Origin: Holophagaceae bacterium UBA706
GTDB lineage: Bacteria; Acidobacteriota; Holophagae; Holophagales; Holophagaceae
Length of the DNA: 13,597 bases
NCBI GenBank assembly: GCA_002298155.1
Contig: DBME01000230.1
Coordinates: 2,606 to 16,202 of the forward strand
Reading direction: 5' to 3'
Below, piece after piece: positions 6,759-13,597 of the stretch. The notes beneath the pieces were generated by a model. It made no database searches. It was not told the DNA's origin and was given only the letters and a program-made list of their open reading frames with translations. Within the stretch, counting starts at the first letter, position 1, and every line of letters starts with the position of its first letter. The position numbers and the translations under genes were made by a program.

Positions 6759-9700
6759 ATGCGTGGTTCAATCCTCCTCCTCGCCCCGATCTGCCTGCAG
6801 GCGCAGGTGACCCCCAAGGGCCTGGAGTCCAAGCTGCTGGATGCCGCCGCCCGGTGCGATGTGCAGTCCATCCAGGTCCTGCTCGCCCAGGGCGTGAACC
6901 CGGATGCGCGATTGATCTCGGGCGAGACCTCCCTGATCATCCTGGCGCGCCACGCCACGGACGAGAAGGGTCGACTGGAGGCCGTGAAGGCGCTCCTGGC
7001 CGCGGGCGCCCGCATCGAAGCGCGGGACAAGGACGGCATGACCCCGCTCCTGGCCTGCCTGGAATACGCGCGGGATCTGACCATGGCGAACCTCCTCCTG
7101 GCCAGCCACGCGAACCTGGATGCCCAGGACGCCACCGGCAGGACGGCGGTCATGATGATGGCCCCGCGGCTCACCGAGGATAACGGGAAGCTCTGGGCCT
7201 GGCTCGCCCCCCACAAGCCCAATCTGGAGCTCATCGACAAGGCCGGGGAAACGGTCCTCCTGAAAGCGGCGGCCTCCGACTACCCCCCGCAAAGCCCCGT
7301 CGATCTCCTCCTCAAGGCCGGCGCGAACCTGAAGGCGCGCAACCTCAAGGGCCAGACCGCCCTGCACATGGCCTGCTCCAAGGAGACCAGCCAGGAAATC
7401 GTGATCCGCCTGCTGGCCGCCGGCGCCGACCCCAACGCCGACGATTTCTCCGGCATCACGCCCCTCCATATGGCGGTGCTCCGGAGCGGCGTCTCCGAGC
7501 CCGGGAAGCCCACCCGGATCCAGCTCCTCCTCAAGGCCGGCGCCATCGTGGGCCGGCCCGATCACCACGGTTCCACAGCGCTGTCCTATGCCGCGGTCAA
7601 CGGCAACCATGACGCCGTGGAACAGCTCCTGGCCGCGGGATGCCCCGTCAGCACCCGGGACGCGGACGGGGACGTGCCCTTCACCGACGCCATCCTCCAG
7701 CGGAATTACCGCATCGCACACCGCCTCCTCAAGGCCGGCGCCCACGTGGAGGACCACTACCGGGGCGACTGGAACGCCTTGGCCGCGGCCCTCAAGGCCG
7801 GCCGTCCCGGGGCCTGGGACGAGGTGACCAGGGGCGACGCCGCCGAGCTCGCCAAGGGCCGCGGCGGTCTGCCCATGGCCTGGACCTGGGCGGCCTTCAA
7901 CGTGGCGGCCATGAAGGGGGACCGGGCGTTCTTCGAGAGCGCGGCGAGGGCCGGCATCGCCCTGCCCATGCCGGACCCCAAGGACTCAGAGGGTGTCATC
8001 CACCACCCGCTCACCCAGCTGGCGGCGGCCTTCGGCCAGGGCGAGATCCTGGACTACCTCCAAGGGGCGTCCATCGCGTTCCCGCCCAAGGACGGGAGAG
8101 ACCTTTACCTGGGCAGGCTCATCGTGGACGAGACCACCCCCGAGGCCCTGCCGGGCTTCCTGGCCTGGGAGGCCCGCCATCCCGACCTGGCGGATCCGCG
8201 GGTGGACATGATGGATCTGGCCGCCCTGCGAGGCCTCACGGGGATCCTGGAGGTCCTGCTGAAGCAGCCCGGGGCCGCCGAGTGCCTGAAAGGCGCCGCC
8301 GCGGCAAAGCTCCTTTTCCAGGCGGCCGACAACCACCATTGGGACACGGTGCGCCTGCTCCTGAAGGCCGGGGCGGCGCCGGAGCTCCCGGTGCCCGTGG
8401 AGCCCGTTAGCCCTGTCCAGGACAGTTTCTGGAATGAGGCCCTGAAACAGGACCTGAGTGCCGAGGCGATAACCGACCTGATCCTGCTGGCCCCCAAGAC
8501 GGCGACCCTGCCCTGCAGCTACTGCGGCACGATCCTGTGGTCGCAACCGGTCATGGAGAGCCCCGAGGCCGTGCGGCGCCTGCTGGCCGGCGGCATCCCC
8601 CGGGAGGCCTTCCTCAAAGGCCCTCACGGCACCGTAAGCCCCATCGTGTCCGGGAAGGCCCACCCGGAAGTGGCGCGCCAGGTCCTGGGGGCGGGCATCG
8701 CGGGCCTCGACGACCTGGATGCCGATGGCCTTCCCCCCGTGGCCCGCGCCACCACCGTGGACGCCCTCCTGGGCCTGGTCAAGGCGGGCGCCAAGGTCAC
8801 CTGGAAGGGCAAGGACGGCAAGGCCTGCCACCTCCTCCACCACCTCCTGGACCGGGCGGAGAACGAAAGCAGGATGGCACTGGCCTTCCTGGACCTGCCC
8901 GAGGCGGCCCCCCAGGTCTCCGCCAAGGATGGCAAGGGCCGCCTGCCCCTGGGCATCGCCGCCGCCATGCATCCCACCGTCCCCTGGTGCGGCACGGGGT
9001 ATGACGGCGCCGCCCACCTCGCCAGCGTCAGGACCGTCGCGACCCAGCTCCTCCAGCGCCTGCTCAAGGCCGGGGCCAGGCCGGACGCCCTGGACGGCGA
9101 GGGACGGACGCCCCTGGAACGCGCGACGGAAAGCGACGAGGTCCTGCTTCAGGTCCTGCTGGCCGGTTCCAAACCCCTGCCAGGCTCCCTCCGGAAGAAG
9201 CTCGTGGCCGCGGCGGTGCGGACCTTCAATGCCGCTTCGCTTCGGACCCTGGTGGCCGACCCGACCCTGCGGGATCCTCTGTGGCCCTGGGCCGAATGGC
9301 TGGATGAATCCCTTGGGGACTCGTTCCGGCAAGGCGCGGAAACGGCCCGGGTGATCCGGGAGACCGGCCTCGTCTCCCTGGCCCAGCGCAGGGAAGCCTT
9401 CTGGCGCCACGGCAGGTCATGGGACGCGGATCGCATGGTCCAGGCCCTGGACTTGGGCAGCCTGAAACCGGACGCCACCGCCCTGGCCCTGTTCGACGCC
9501 GCCCGCAAGGGCGACGCCTCCGCGCTGCGGACGGCCCTCGGCCGGGCTCCCGTGGACGCAAGGGATGAAACGGGCGCCACCCCCCTGATGGCCGCCGTCA
9601 AGGCCGGCCACCTGGAAGCGGTGCAGCTCCTCCTGAAGGCGGGCGCCAACAGCCGGGCCCTGACCCTCGACCAGGAGGGGCCCCTCCACATCGCCCTGAA

Positions 9701-10844
9701 GGGGGACCGGCTGGACATCGCGGAGGCCCTCCTCGTGCAGGGCAAGGCGGACCCGGACCAGCCCGGCCCCGACGGCGCGGTGCCCCTGGTGCGGGCCATC
9801 CTGGACCGGCGCCACGCCACGGTGTTCTTCCTGCTCAAGCACGGGGTCGATCCGCGCTCGGTGGCCTACCAGACCGCGGGCAACGCGCCCCTCAACGCCG
9901 CGGCCCGCATGGGGGACCTGGAGCTGATGCGGTTCTTCGTGGAGGATTGCCACATGGACCCGCTGGCGGACCAGGCCAGCCATGAACCCGCGTGGAAGGA
10001 CTATCCGCAGGGCACCACGACCCTGTCGATCAACGGAGCTCAATTCCAGATGATCGGCTTCAACACCCCCCTGGTCGCGGCCATCCATGCCAACCAGTGC
10101 GAGGCCGCGGCCTGGCTCGTGAAGCGGGGCGCGACCGTCACGGACACCAAGGACAACAACCTGGTCTTCGGGATGATCTACGAGGGTCATGCGGAGATGC
10201 TCCGCATCATCGCCCCGGTGATGCCGGCCGCGGCCTTCTCCAGGCAGCTGGTCTTCGAATACGCCCACGAGGCGCCCATCCTCCTCGCCATCGAGAACAA
10301 CCGGGTGGATATCCTCCGGATCCTGCTGGAAGCGGGCTTCCCGCCCCAGCAGCGCTGCACCGACGGCACCGAGGCCATCCAGAAAGCCTGCGAAGCCAAC
10401 AAGGTGGAGGTGCTCCAGATGCTCCTCGCCACGGGGAAGATGGACCTCACGCAGGGCGACGAGAAGGCCCATAGGCGCTATTCCCCGCTCCAGCTGTCCG
10501 TGCTGCGCAACCATCCGGACTGCGTGAAGGCGCTGCTGGACGCGGGGGCCAATCCCCGGGAGGTCATCATGGACTGGCCCAACCATCAGGTCTCCGGCCC
10601 CGGTCAGACCCTCATCCACGAGGCCTGCAACTCCTACTACCGCGCCGATCCGAAGGCCCCCCTGGGCCCCCTGATCCGGCTGCTGGTGACCAAGGCCGGC
10701 CTGGACATCAACCAGCGGGAGGCTTGGGAAGGCAAGACGGCGCTGGACTATGCGTCAGGCCCGGGCAACGCGGAGCTCGCGGCGGTGATCCGGGAACTGG
10801 GCGGCAAGCGCGGGGAGGAGTTGGGCCCCTGGAAGAAGCCCTAG
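6759..10844 (+). CDS. Large exported ankyrin-repeat protein, 1361 aa
   Basis: The ATG at 6759 has GGAG (6749-6752) six bases upstream. Residues 1-15 (MRGSILLLAPICLQA) look like a short signal peptide cut before Gln16; there is no proper lipobox. Ankyrin repeats begin at once (LLDAAARCDVQSIQVLLAQG, residues 26-45). A clear N-terminal array spans about 21-345 with several TALHMA/TPLHMA and LLKAGA signatures. Residues about 350-900 are weaker, with scattered ankyrin-like units near 520-545, 660-685 and 750-800. A second clear array spans about 908-1350 (TPLMAAVKAGHLEAVQLLLKAGA). No enzymatic domain or transmembrane helix is evident. Ankyrin repeats bind proteins, so I infer a periplasmic or secreted binding scaffold; a surface or predation/host-interaction role is possible but not shown. 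Its stop shares the CTAG with the convergent aminotransferase stop. Confidence 0.93.
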   Translation: MRGSILLLAPICLQAQVTPKGLESKLLDAAARCDVQSIQVLLAQGVNPDARLISGETSLIILARHATDEKGRLEAVKALLAAGARIEARDKDGMTPLLACLEYARDLTMANLLLASHANLDAQDATGRTAVMMMAPRLTEDNGKLWAWLAPHKPNLELIDKAGETVLLKAAASDYPPQSPVDLLLKAGANLKARNLKGQTALHMACSKETSQEIVIRLLAAGADPNADDFSGITPLHMAVLRSGVSEPGKPTRIQLLLKAGAIVGRPDHHGSTALSYAAVNGNHDAVEQLLAAGCPVSTRDADGDVPFTDAILQRNYRIAHRLLKAGAHVEDHYRGDWNALAAALKAGRPGAWDEVTRGDAAELAKGRGGLPMAWTWAAFNVAAMKGDRAFFESAARAGIALPMPDPKDSEGVIHHPLTQLAAAFGQGEILDYLQGASIAFPPKDGRDLYLGRLIVDETTPEALPGFLAWEARHPDLADPRVDMMDLAALRGLTGILEVLLKQPGAAECLKGAAAAKLLFQAADNHHWDTVRLLLKAGAAPELPVPVEPVSPVQDSFWNEALKQDLSAEAITDLILLAPKTATLPCSYCGTILWSQPVMESPEAVRRLLAGGIPREAFLKGPHGTVSPIVSGKAHPEVARQVLGAGIAGLDDLDADGLPPVARATTVDALLGLVKAGAKVTWKGKDGKACHLLHHLLDRAENESRMALAFLDLPEAAPQVSAKDGKGRLPLGIAAAMHPTVPWCGTGYDGAAHLASVRTVATQLLQRLLKAGARPDALDGEGRTPLERATESDEVLLQVLLAGSKPLPGSLRKKLVAAAVRTFNAASLRTLVADPTLRDPLWPWAEWLDESLGDSFRQGAETARVIRETGLVSLAQRREAFWRHGRSWDADRMVQALDLGSLKPDATALALFDAARKGDASALRTALGRAPVDARDETGATPLMAAVKAGHLEAVQLLLKAGANSRALTLDQEGPLHIALKGDRLDIAEALLVQGKADPDQPGPDGAVPLVRAILDRRHATVFFLLKHGVDPRSVAYQTAGNAPLNAAARMGDLELMRFFVEDCHMDPLADQASHEPAWKDYPQGTTTLSINGAQFQMIGFNTPLVAAIHANQCEAAAWLVKRGATVTDTKDNNLVFGMIYEGHAEMLRIIAPVMPAAAFSRQLVFEYAHEAPILLAIENNRVDILRILLEAGFPPQQRCTDGTEAIQKACEANKVEVLQMLLATGKMDLTQGDEKAHRRYSPLQLSVLRNHPDCVKALLDAGANPREVIMDWPNHQVSGPGQTLIHEACNSYYRADPKAPLGPLIRLLVTKAGLDINQREAWEGKTALDYASGPGNAELAAVIRELGGKRGEELGPWKKP
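7308..7741 (+). repeat. Exact 17-base repeats inside the N-terminal ankyrin array
   Basis: CTCCTCAAGGCCGGCGC occurs identically at 7308-7324, 7527-7543 and 7725-7741, each encoding the LLKAG(A) core of an ankyrin unit. The first two copies are identical over 20 bases (7305-7324 and 7524-7543). Spacings are 219 and 198 bases; 198 is exactly two 33-residue units. Later arrays encode the same residues with other codons (for example near 9630), so the identity suggests duplication within this array more recent than the whole gene. Confidence 0.8.
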
Positions 10845-10852
10845 GCCAGGGC
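10838..10852. other. Small hairpin over the shared convergent stop codons
   Basis: GCCCT (10838-10842) and AGGGC (10848-10852) form a five-base stem with loop AGGCC. The CTAG at 10841-10844 gives TAG for the plus-strand ankyrin gene (10842-10844) and, on the complement, TAG for the minus-strand aminotransferase (10843-10841). It is too short to be a terminator by itself. Confidence 0.4.
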
Positions 10853-12010
10853 CCGTTGCATGCGTCCAAGGGCCTCCTCCAGGAGGCCCTTGGTGCATCC
10901 GAGGTTCATGCGCACGAAGCCCGCGCCGCCGGTGCCGAAGGCCTCGCCGTCGTTGAGGGCCACCTTGGCCTTTTCCAGGAAGAACTTTCCCGGGTTCCCG
11001 TCGATGCCCGCGTCCCGGCAGTCCAGCCACGCCAGGTACGTGCCCTCCAAGGCCGCCATGCGCAGGCCCGGCAGGTCGCGCCCGACGGCCTCGGCCAGGA
11101 GGCGGCGATTGGCCTCCAGGGCCCGCAGCAGGCCATCCAGCCACGGCTGGCCCTCACGGTAGGCGGCCTCGGCGGCGGTGATGCCCAGGAGGTTCACCCA
11201 GGGCACGAGCCCCTGGCGGGCCTGGAAGAACCGCCGGCGCAGGGCGGCGTCCTGGATGATGGCGAAGGAGCAGGTGAGGCCGGCGATGTTGAAGGTCTTG
11301 CTGGGGGCCATGAGGGTGATGGTGTTGCGGGCGATCCCGGGGTCGAGGGAGGCCAGGGGGACGTGGACGTGGCCCTCGTGGAGGAGGTCGCAGTGGATCT
11401 CGTCCGAGCAGAGGACGACGCCCTTGCGCAGGCAGATCTCCGCCATGCGCGCCAGCTCATCGCGGCGCCACACGCGGCCCACGGGGTTGTGGGGGCTGCA
11501 GAGGAGGAAGAGCTTCGTACGCTCGGTGATGGCGGCCTCGAAGGCCTCCCAGTCCACTTCGTAGGCGCCCCCCGCCGCCTGCGTCAGGGGCGCGTCCTGG
11601 CGAACCCTGCCCGCGTTCTGCGGCGCGCTCAGGAAGGGGAAGTACACCGGCGGCTGCACCAGCACGCCGTCGCCCCGTTCGCCGATGGCATGGCAGGCCA
11701 GGTTCAGCCCCGTCACGACGCCCGGGATGAACACCAGGTCCTCGGGCCGGATGGACCACCCGTACCGCGAAGCCATGCGCTCCACCAGCACCTCCCGCAG
11801 GCCCTCCGCCCCGGCCTCGGGCGACATGGCCACTTCCGTGTAACCCAGGACGCCATGGTCCAGGCGGCGGCGCAGCGCCTCCAGCACCGGTTCCGGCGCC
11901 GGGAAGTCCATGTCGGCCACCCACAGGGGCAGCACGTCCTCGGGGTAAAGGCGCCATTTCAGGCTGTCCGTGGCGCGGCGCGGGAGGAGGGTCTGGAAGG
12001 GATCGGACAT
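10841..12010 (-). CDS. MalY/PatB-type PLP-dependent aminotransferase / cystathionine beta-lyase-like
   Basis: The protein is 389 residues from the ATG at 12010; AGGTG (12021-12017) lies six bases upstream. A GTG at 12073 is in frame, but the 21 residues it would add look non-family. Fold-type I signatures are WVADMDFP (31-38), GYTE (56-59), PPVYFPF (120-126), SPHNPVGRVW (172-181, Asn175), SDEIHCDL (202-209, Asp203 for the pyridine nitrogen), APSKTFNIAGL (235-245, Lys238 forming the PLP Schiff base) and the C-terminal FVRMN arginine. This pattern is specific to the MalY/PatB class, which cleaves C-S bonds of cystathionine or cysteine conjugates to pyruvate, ammonia and a thiol. Length matches the family (about 390). 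It is cytoplasmic and probably cotranscribed with the TPR gene 90 bases upstream. Exact substrate is not deducible. Confidence 0.94.
   Translation of the reverse strand: MSDPFQTLLPRRATDSLKWRLYPEDVLPLWVADMDFPAPEPVLEALRRRLDHGVLGYTEVAMSPEAGAEGLREVLVERMASRYGWSIRPEDLVFIPGVVTGLNLACHAIGERGDGVLVQPPVYFPFLSAPQNAGRVRQDAPLTQAAGGAYEVDWEAFEAAITERTKLFLLCSPHNPVGRVWRRDELARMAEICLRKGVVLCSDEIHCDLLHEGHVHVPLASLDPGIARNTITLMAPSKTFNIAGLTCSFAIIQDAALRRRFFQARQGLVPWVNLLGITAAEAAYREGQPWLDGLLRALEANRRLLAEAVGRDLPGLRMAALEGTYLAWLDCRDAGIDGNPGKFFLEKAKVALNDGEAFGTGGAGFVRMNLGCTKGLLEEALGRMQRALA
10860..10898. terminator. Strong palindrome just past the ankyrin stop, possible intragenic terminator
   Basis: CCAAGGGCCTCCT (10866-10878) and AGGAGGCCCTTGG (10881-10893) are perfect 13-base inverted arms separated by two bases. 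ATGC (10860-10863) and GCAT (10895-10898) extend the stem beyond a small internal loop. It begins 16 bases after the ankyrin stop and lies inside the last codons of the aminotransferase (K-G-L-L-E-E-A-L-G). The two genes share a stop site, so any terminator for the ankyrin transcript must lie within the opposing gene, and this is the best candidate. No T-run follows on either strand, so it could instead act as an mRNA 3'-end stabiliser or be a codon-driven accident. Confidence 0.4.
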
Positions 12011-12013
12011 GGC

Positions 12014-12091
12014 GGGCACCTGGGGCTGGGGAGGACGGGGTCGGACGGAATCCAGACTACCGTCATCCTTCACCGGATGGCCAAGGTGCCC
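12014..12091 (-). promoter_or_regulatory. Possible structured leader masking the aminotransferase Shine-Dalgarno
   Basis: On the minus transcript, GGGCACCT (12091-12084), just after the TPR stop, is complementary over eight bases to AGGTGCCC (12021-12014), which contains the likely Shine-Dalgarno of the aminotransferase. Two small inner stems are possible in the 62 bases between: 12044-12048 with 12060-12064, and 12064-12068 with 12075-12079 (mutually exclusive at one base). This could tune translation or couple it to ribosomes leaving the upstream gene. It does not match a riboswitch class that I recognise. Confidence 0.3.
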
Positions 12092-12100
12092 AGGCGGGGA

Positions 12101-13597
12101 TCAGGGCCGCTTCTTCCGTTTCGCTTCGACCTCGGCGACGAAACCGGCGATCTGCGACCCGGCCGGCGCCAGGGCCTTGGCCTTGGCCAGCCAGATATCG
12201 CTGTTGGCCTGGTCCTTGTTTCCATCGTAGGCCAGGGACAGGTTGAGGGCCTCCTCGGCACGTTCCGACGCGTCTTCAGCGGGCACCACCTTCATGGCTT
12301 CGAGGTACGTCGCGATGGACTCCGGGTAGCGGCCCAGGTGCAGATAGGAATAGGCCAGCTCCCTGGCAATATACGGAGCCTTGGGGTCCCGGCGGAAGGC
12401 CTCCTCGAGGACGACCAGGGCCTGATCCATCTTCCGGAGGGCGTTGTAGGCGTAAGCGAGTTCGAAGGCCAGGCCTTTCAGGTCCGGCTGGGCCTTGTAC
12501 AGCGGGGCGAGCACCGCGAGGGCCCGCTCGCATTCCCCGATGTGGTTCAGATGAAAGCCCCGGGCAAGGAGCGTTTCGGGGGTCTTCTGGTCGGTGTGGT
12601 AGAACTTCAGGAAGTCCGGGGGCGATGTTAGGCCTAGGTCCTTCTGGATTCCCGGGGGCATCGGGGCCGCGTAGAAATCATGGTCGAGGCGCACCTTGGC
12701 GTTCAACTCACCCGAAGGCCAATCCGGCGCGGGTTTGGCCCGGCCATCCCGGTCCAAGGTGAAGAGGCCGCCGATCTGGGATGTGAAACCCGCCTGGAGG
12801 TCCAAGTACACGCAGACATACATGTAACGGCCATTTTCATGGCTGGCGTGGATGATCCAGGTGTTCTCCAGGTCGAAAGCCATGCTTGAGAAGGAGAATG
12901 CCCTCAGGCCCTTGCTGGGCTCCACCTTGGCGGGGCCGCCCTCACCCTCACCGGGCTTGAGACCTTCCGGCCGGGTACCTTCCGTGATGTTCCCATCGGG
13001 GCCGCAATGGAAGTAGCCACCCTTGGCATTGATGTGGACTTGCACATTGCCGTCAAGGATTGCGGCTGCCACGTCGGTTTCACAGGGATCGGCCCAGTCC
13101 AGGTGGTTGTGGAACATCCCAACGGCCTTGGAGCCGTCCTCCAGGGCCAGGGTCCAGGTCGTGAAGTGGAACCGGGTGAAGGTGAATGGATCCTCGCCCC
13201 CTGGGCGGTAGGTGAGCCGGAAGTCCTGCCCCAAACGCACGGCCCCGGCCTCGTTCCGGCGGGGCATGCGGTAGAGGGAGGCGCCGCCCGACGCTTCGGC
13301 GACCGTGACCAGGTAGGCTTCGGGGCTCTTGCCGCCCAGCTGGCGCATGACGCGGGAGAGCAGCCAGGCCTGGGGCTCCAGCGCCGCGGGAAGGGTCTTG
13401 GCATCGATGGGGGCCAGGGCCTCCAGCTTGCCCGCGGGGCACGCCAGGGCCACCTGCACCCGGGGTTTTCCGGCCGCATCGTCCGGGACCAGGAGGTAGG
13501 CCGTCCACCGGTCCTGCTCCACGTAGACCAGGGGTGAAGCCAGGGTCGTGGCCGGCGTTCCCGAGGCCTGCAGGCGGGTGCGGCAGGCATCCTCCAG
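12101..13597 (-). CDS. TPR-containing protein of unknown function, 5' partial
   Basis: The frame is open to the right window edge and reads as ordinary protein up to base 13597, so the start lies outside; 498 residues are visible. An in-frame GTG at 13522 exists but is probably internal. The first roughly 340 residues are beta-rich with no family that I recognise; notable parts are FHNHLDWADPCETDVAAAI (near 13110-13060) and a HINAKGGYFHCGPDGNI segment (near 13045-12995). The C-terminal third (about 12570-12125) carries three to four TPR units (ALAVLAPLYKAQPDL, AYAYNALRKMDQALVVLEEAFRRDP, LAYSYLHLGRYPESIATYLEAMKVVP) and ends in a basic KRKKRP tail. The location cannot be judged without the N-terminus. 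It lies 90 bases upstream of the aminotransferase in the same direction. Confidence 0.87.
   Translation of the reverse strand: MEDACRTRLQASGTPATTLASPLVYVEQDRWTAYLLVPDDAAGKPRVQVALACPAGKLEALAPIDAKTLPAALEPQAWLLSRVMRQLGGKSPEAYLVTVAEASGGASLYRMPRRNEAGAVRLGQDFRLTYRPGGEDPFTFTRFHFTTWTLALEDGSKAVGMFHNHLDWADPCETDVAAAILDGNVQVHINAKGGYFHCGPDGNITEGTRPEGLKPGEGEGGPAKVEPSKGLRAFSFSSMAFDLENTWIIHASHENGRYMYVCVYLDLQAGFTSQIGGLFTLDRDGRAKPAPDWPSGELNAKVRLDHDFYAAPMPPGIQKDLGLTSPPDFLKFYHTDQKTPETLLARGFHLNHIGECERALAVLAPLYKAQPDLKGLAFELAYAYNALRKMDQALVVLEEAFRRDPKAPYIARELAYSYLHLGRYPESIATYLEAMKVVPAEDASERAEEALNLSLAYDGNKDQANSDIWLAKAKALAPAGSQIAGFVAEVEAKRKKRP

Noticed and set aside
7986..9410. Minus-strand open frame of about 470 codons inside the ankyrin gene
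   Set aside because: It is a composition shadow of the ankyrin-coding strand; residues are Gly/Arg/Gln-biased and no motif is seen.
12011..12073. Extended aminotransferase start at GTG 12073
   Set aside because: The family normally begins close to the ATG at 12010. The extension is Pro/Arg-rich, and the ATG has a spaced AGGTG upstream.
10724..12631. Plus-strand open frame of 635 codons opposite the aminotransferase and TPR genes
   Set aside because: The minus strand carries an intact PLP-enzyme catalytic set in the same interval; the plus frame also crosses the intergenic gap and has no family signature.

Overview
The window is high-GC bacterial chromosome carrying eight protein-coding genes, two of them cut by the window ends. 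I see no rRNA, tRNA, CRISPR array, insertion sequence or phage gene. The gene style fits a soil or sediment acidobacterium of the Holophaga/Geothrix type: a beta-propeller sensor fused to GGDEF, many TPR and ankyrin proteins, and G/C-ending codons. No phylogenetic marker is present, so this is only a working guess.

Layout: (a) positions 2-5551, plus strand, form one probable operon. It holds the C-terminal 918 residues of a membrane-bound propeller/Y_Y_Y/GGDEF diguanylate cyclase, a small zinc-ribbon protein (GTG start at 2800), a 650-residue TPR protein and a three-helix membrane protein. The last three are joined by two ATGA stop/start overlaps. (b) Positions 5606-6663 hold a divergent pair of small ferredoxin-like-fold proteins: a VOC/glyoxalase-family protein (minus) and an EthD-family protein (plus), separated by a 290-base gap. 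From about 5.1 to 6.3 kb the base composition drops (31 of 60 G+C at 5401-5460, against 41 of 60 at 3841-3900), which suggests an acquired or recombined block. (c) Positions 6759-10844 encode a 1361-residue ankyrin-repeat protein with a short signal peptide. (d) Positions 10841-13597, minus strand, hold a MalY/PatB-type PLP-dependent C-S lyase/aminotransferase preceded by a TPR protein that runs off the right edge.

The features that standard gene calls do not explain lie mostly at the junctions. The ankyrin and aminotransferase genes converge on a shared CTAG that supplies both stop codons. A perfect 13-bp palindrome lies just inside the aminotransferase 3' end. The aminotransferase leader can pair an 8-base segment with its own Shine-Dalgarno region. 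The TPR gene ends in about 23 codons of atypical composition that run straight into the coupled membrane-protein gene.

The operon in (a) suggests c-di-GMP signalling encoded next to a small cytoplasmic scaffold-like pair, but a functional link is inference. No complete named system (defence, secretion, metabolic island) is visible. The least understood units are the zinc-ribbon/TPR/membrane trio and the exported ankyrin protein.
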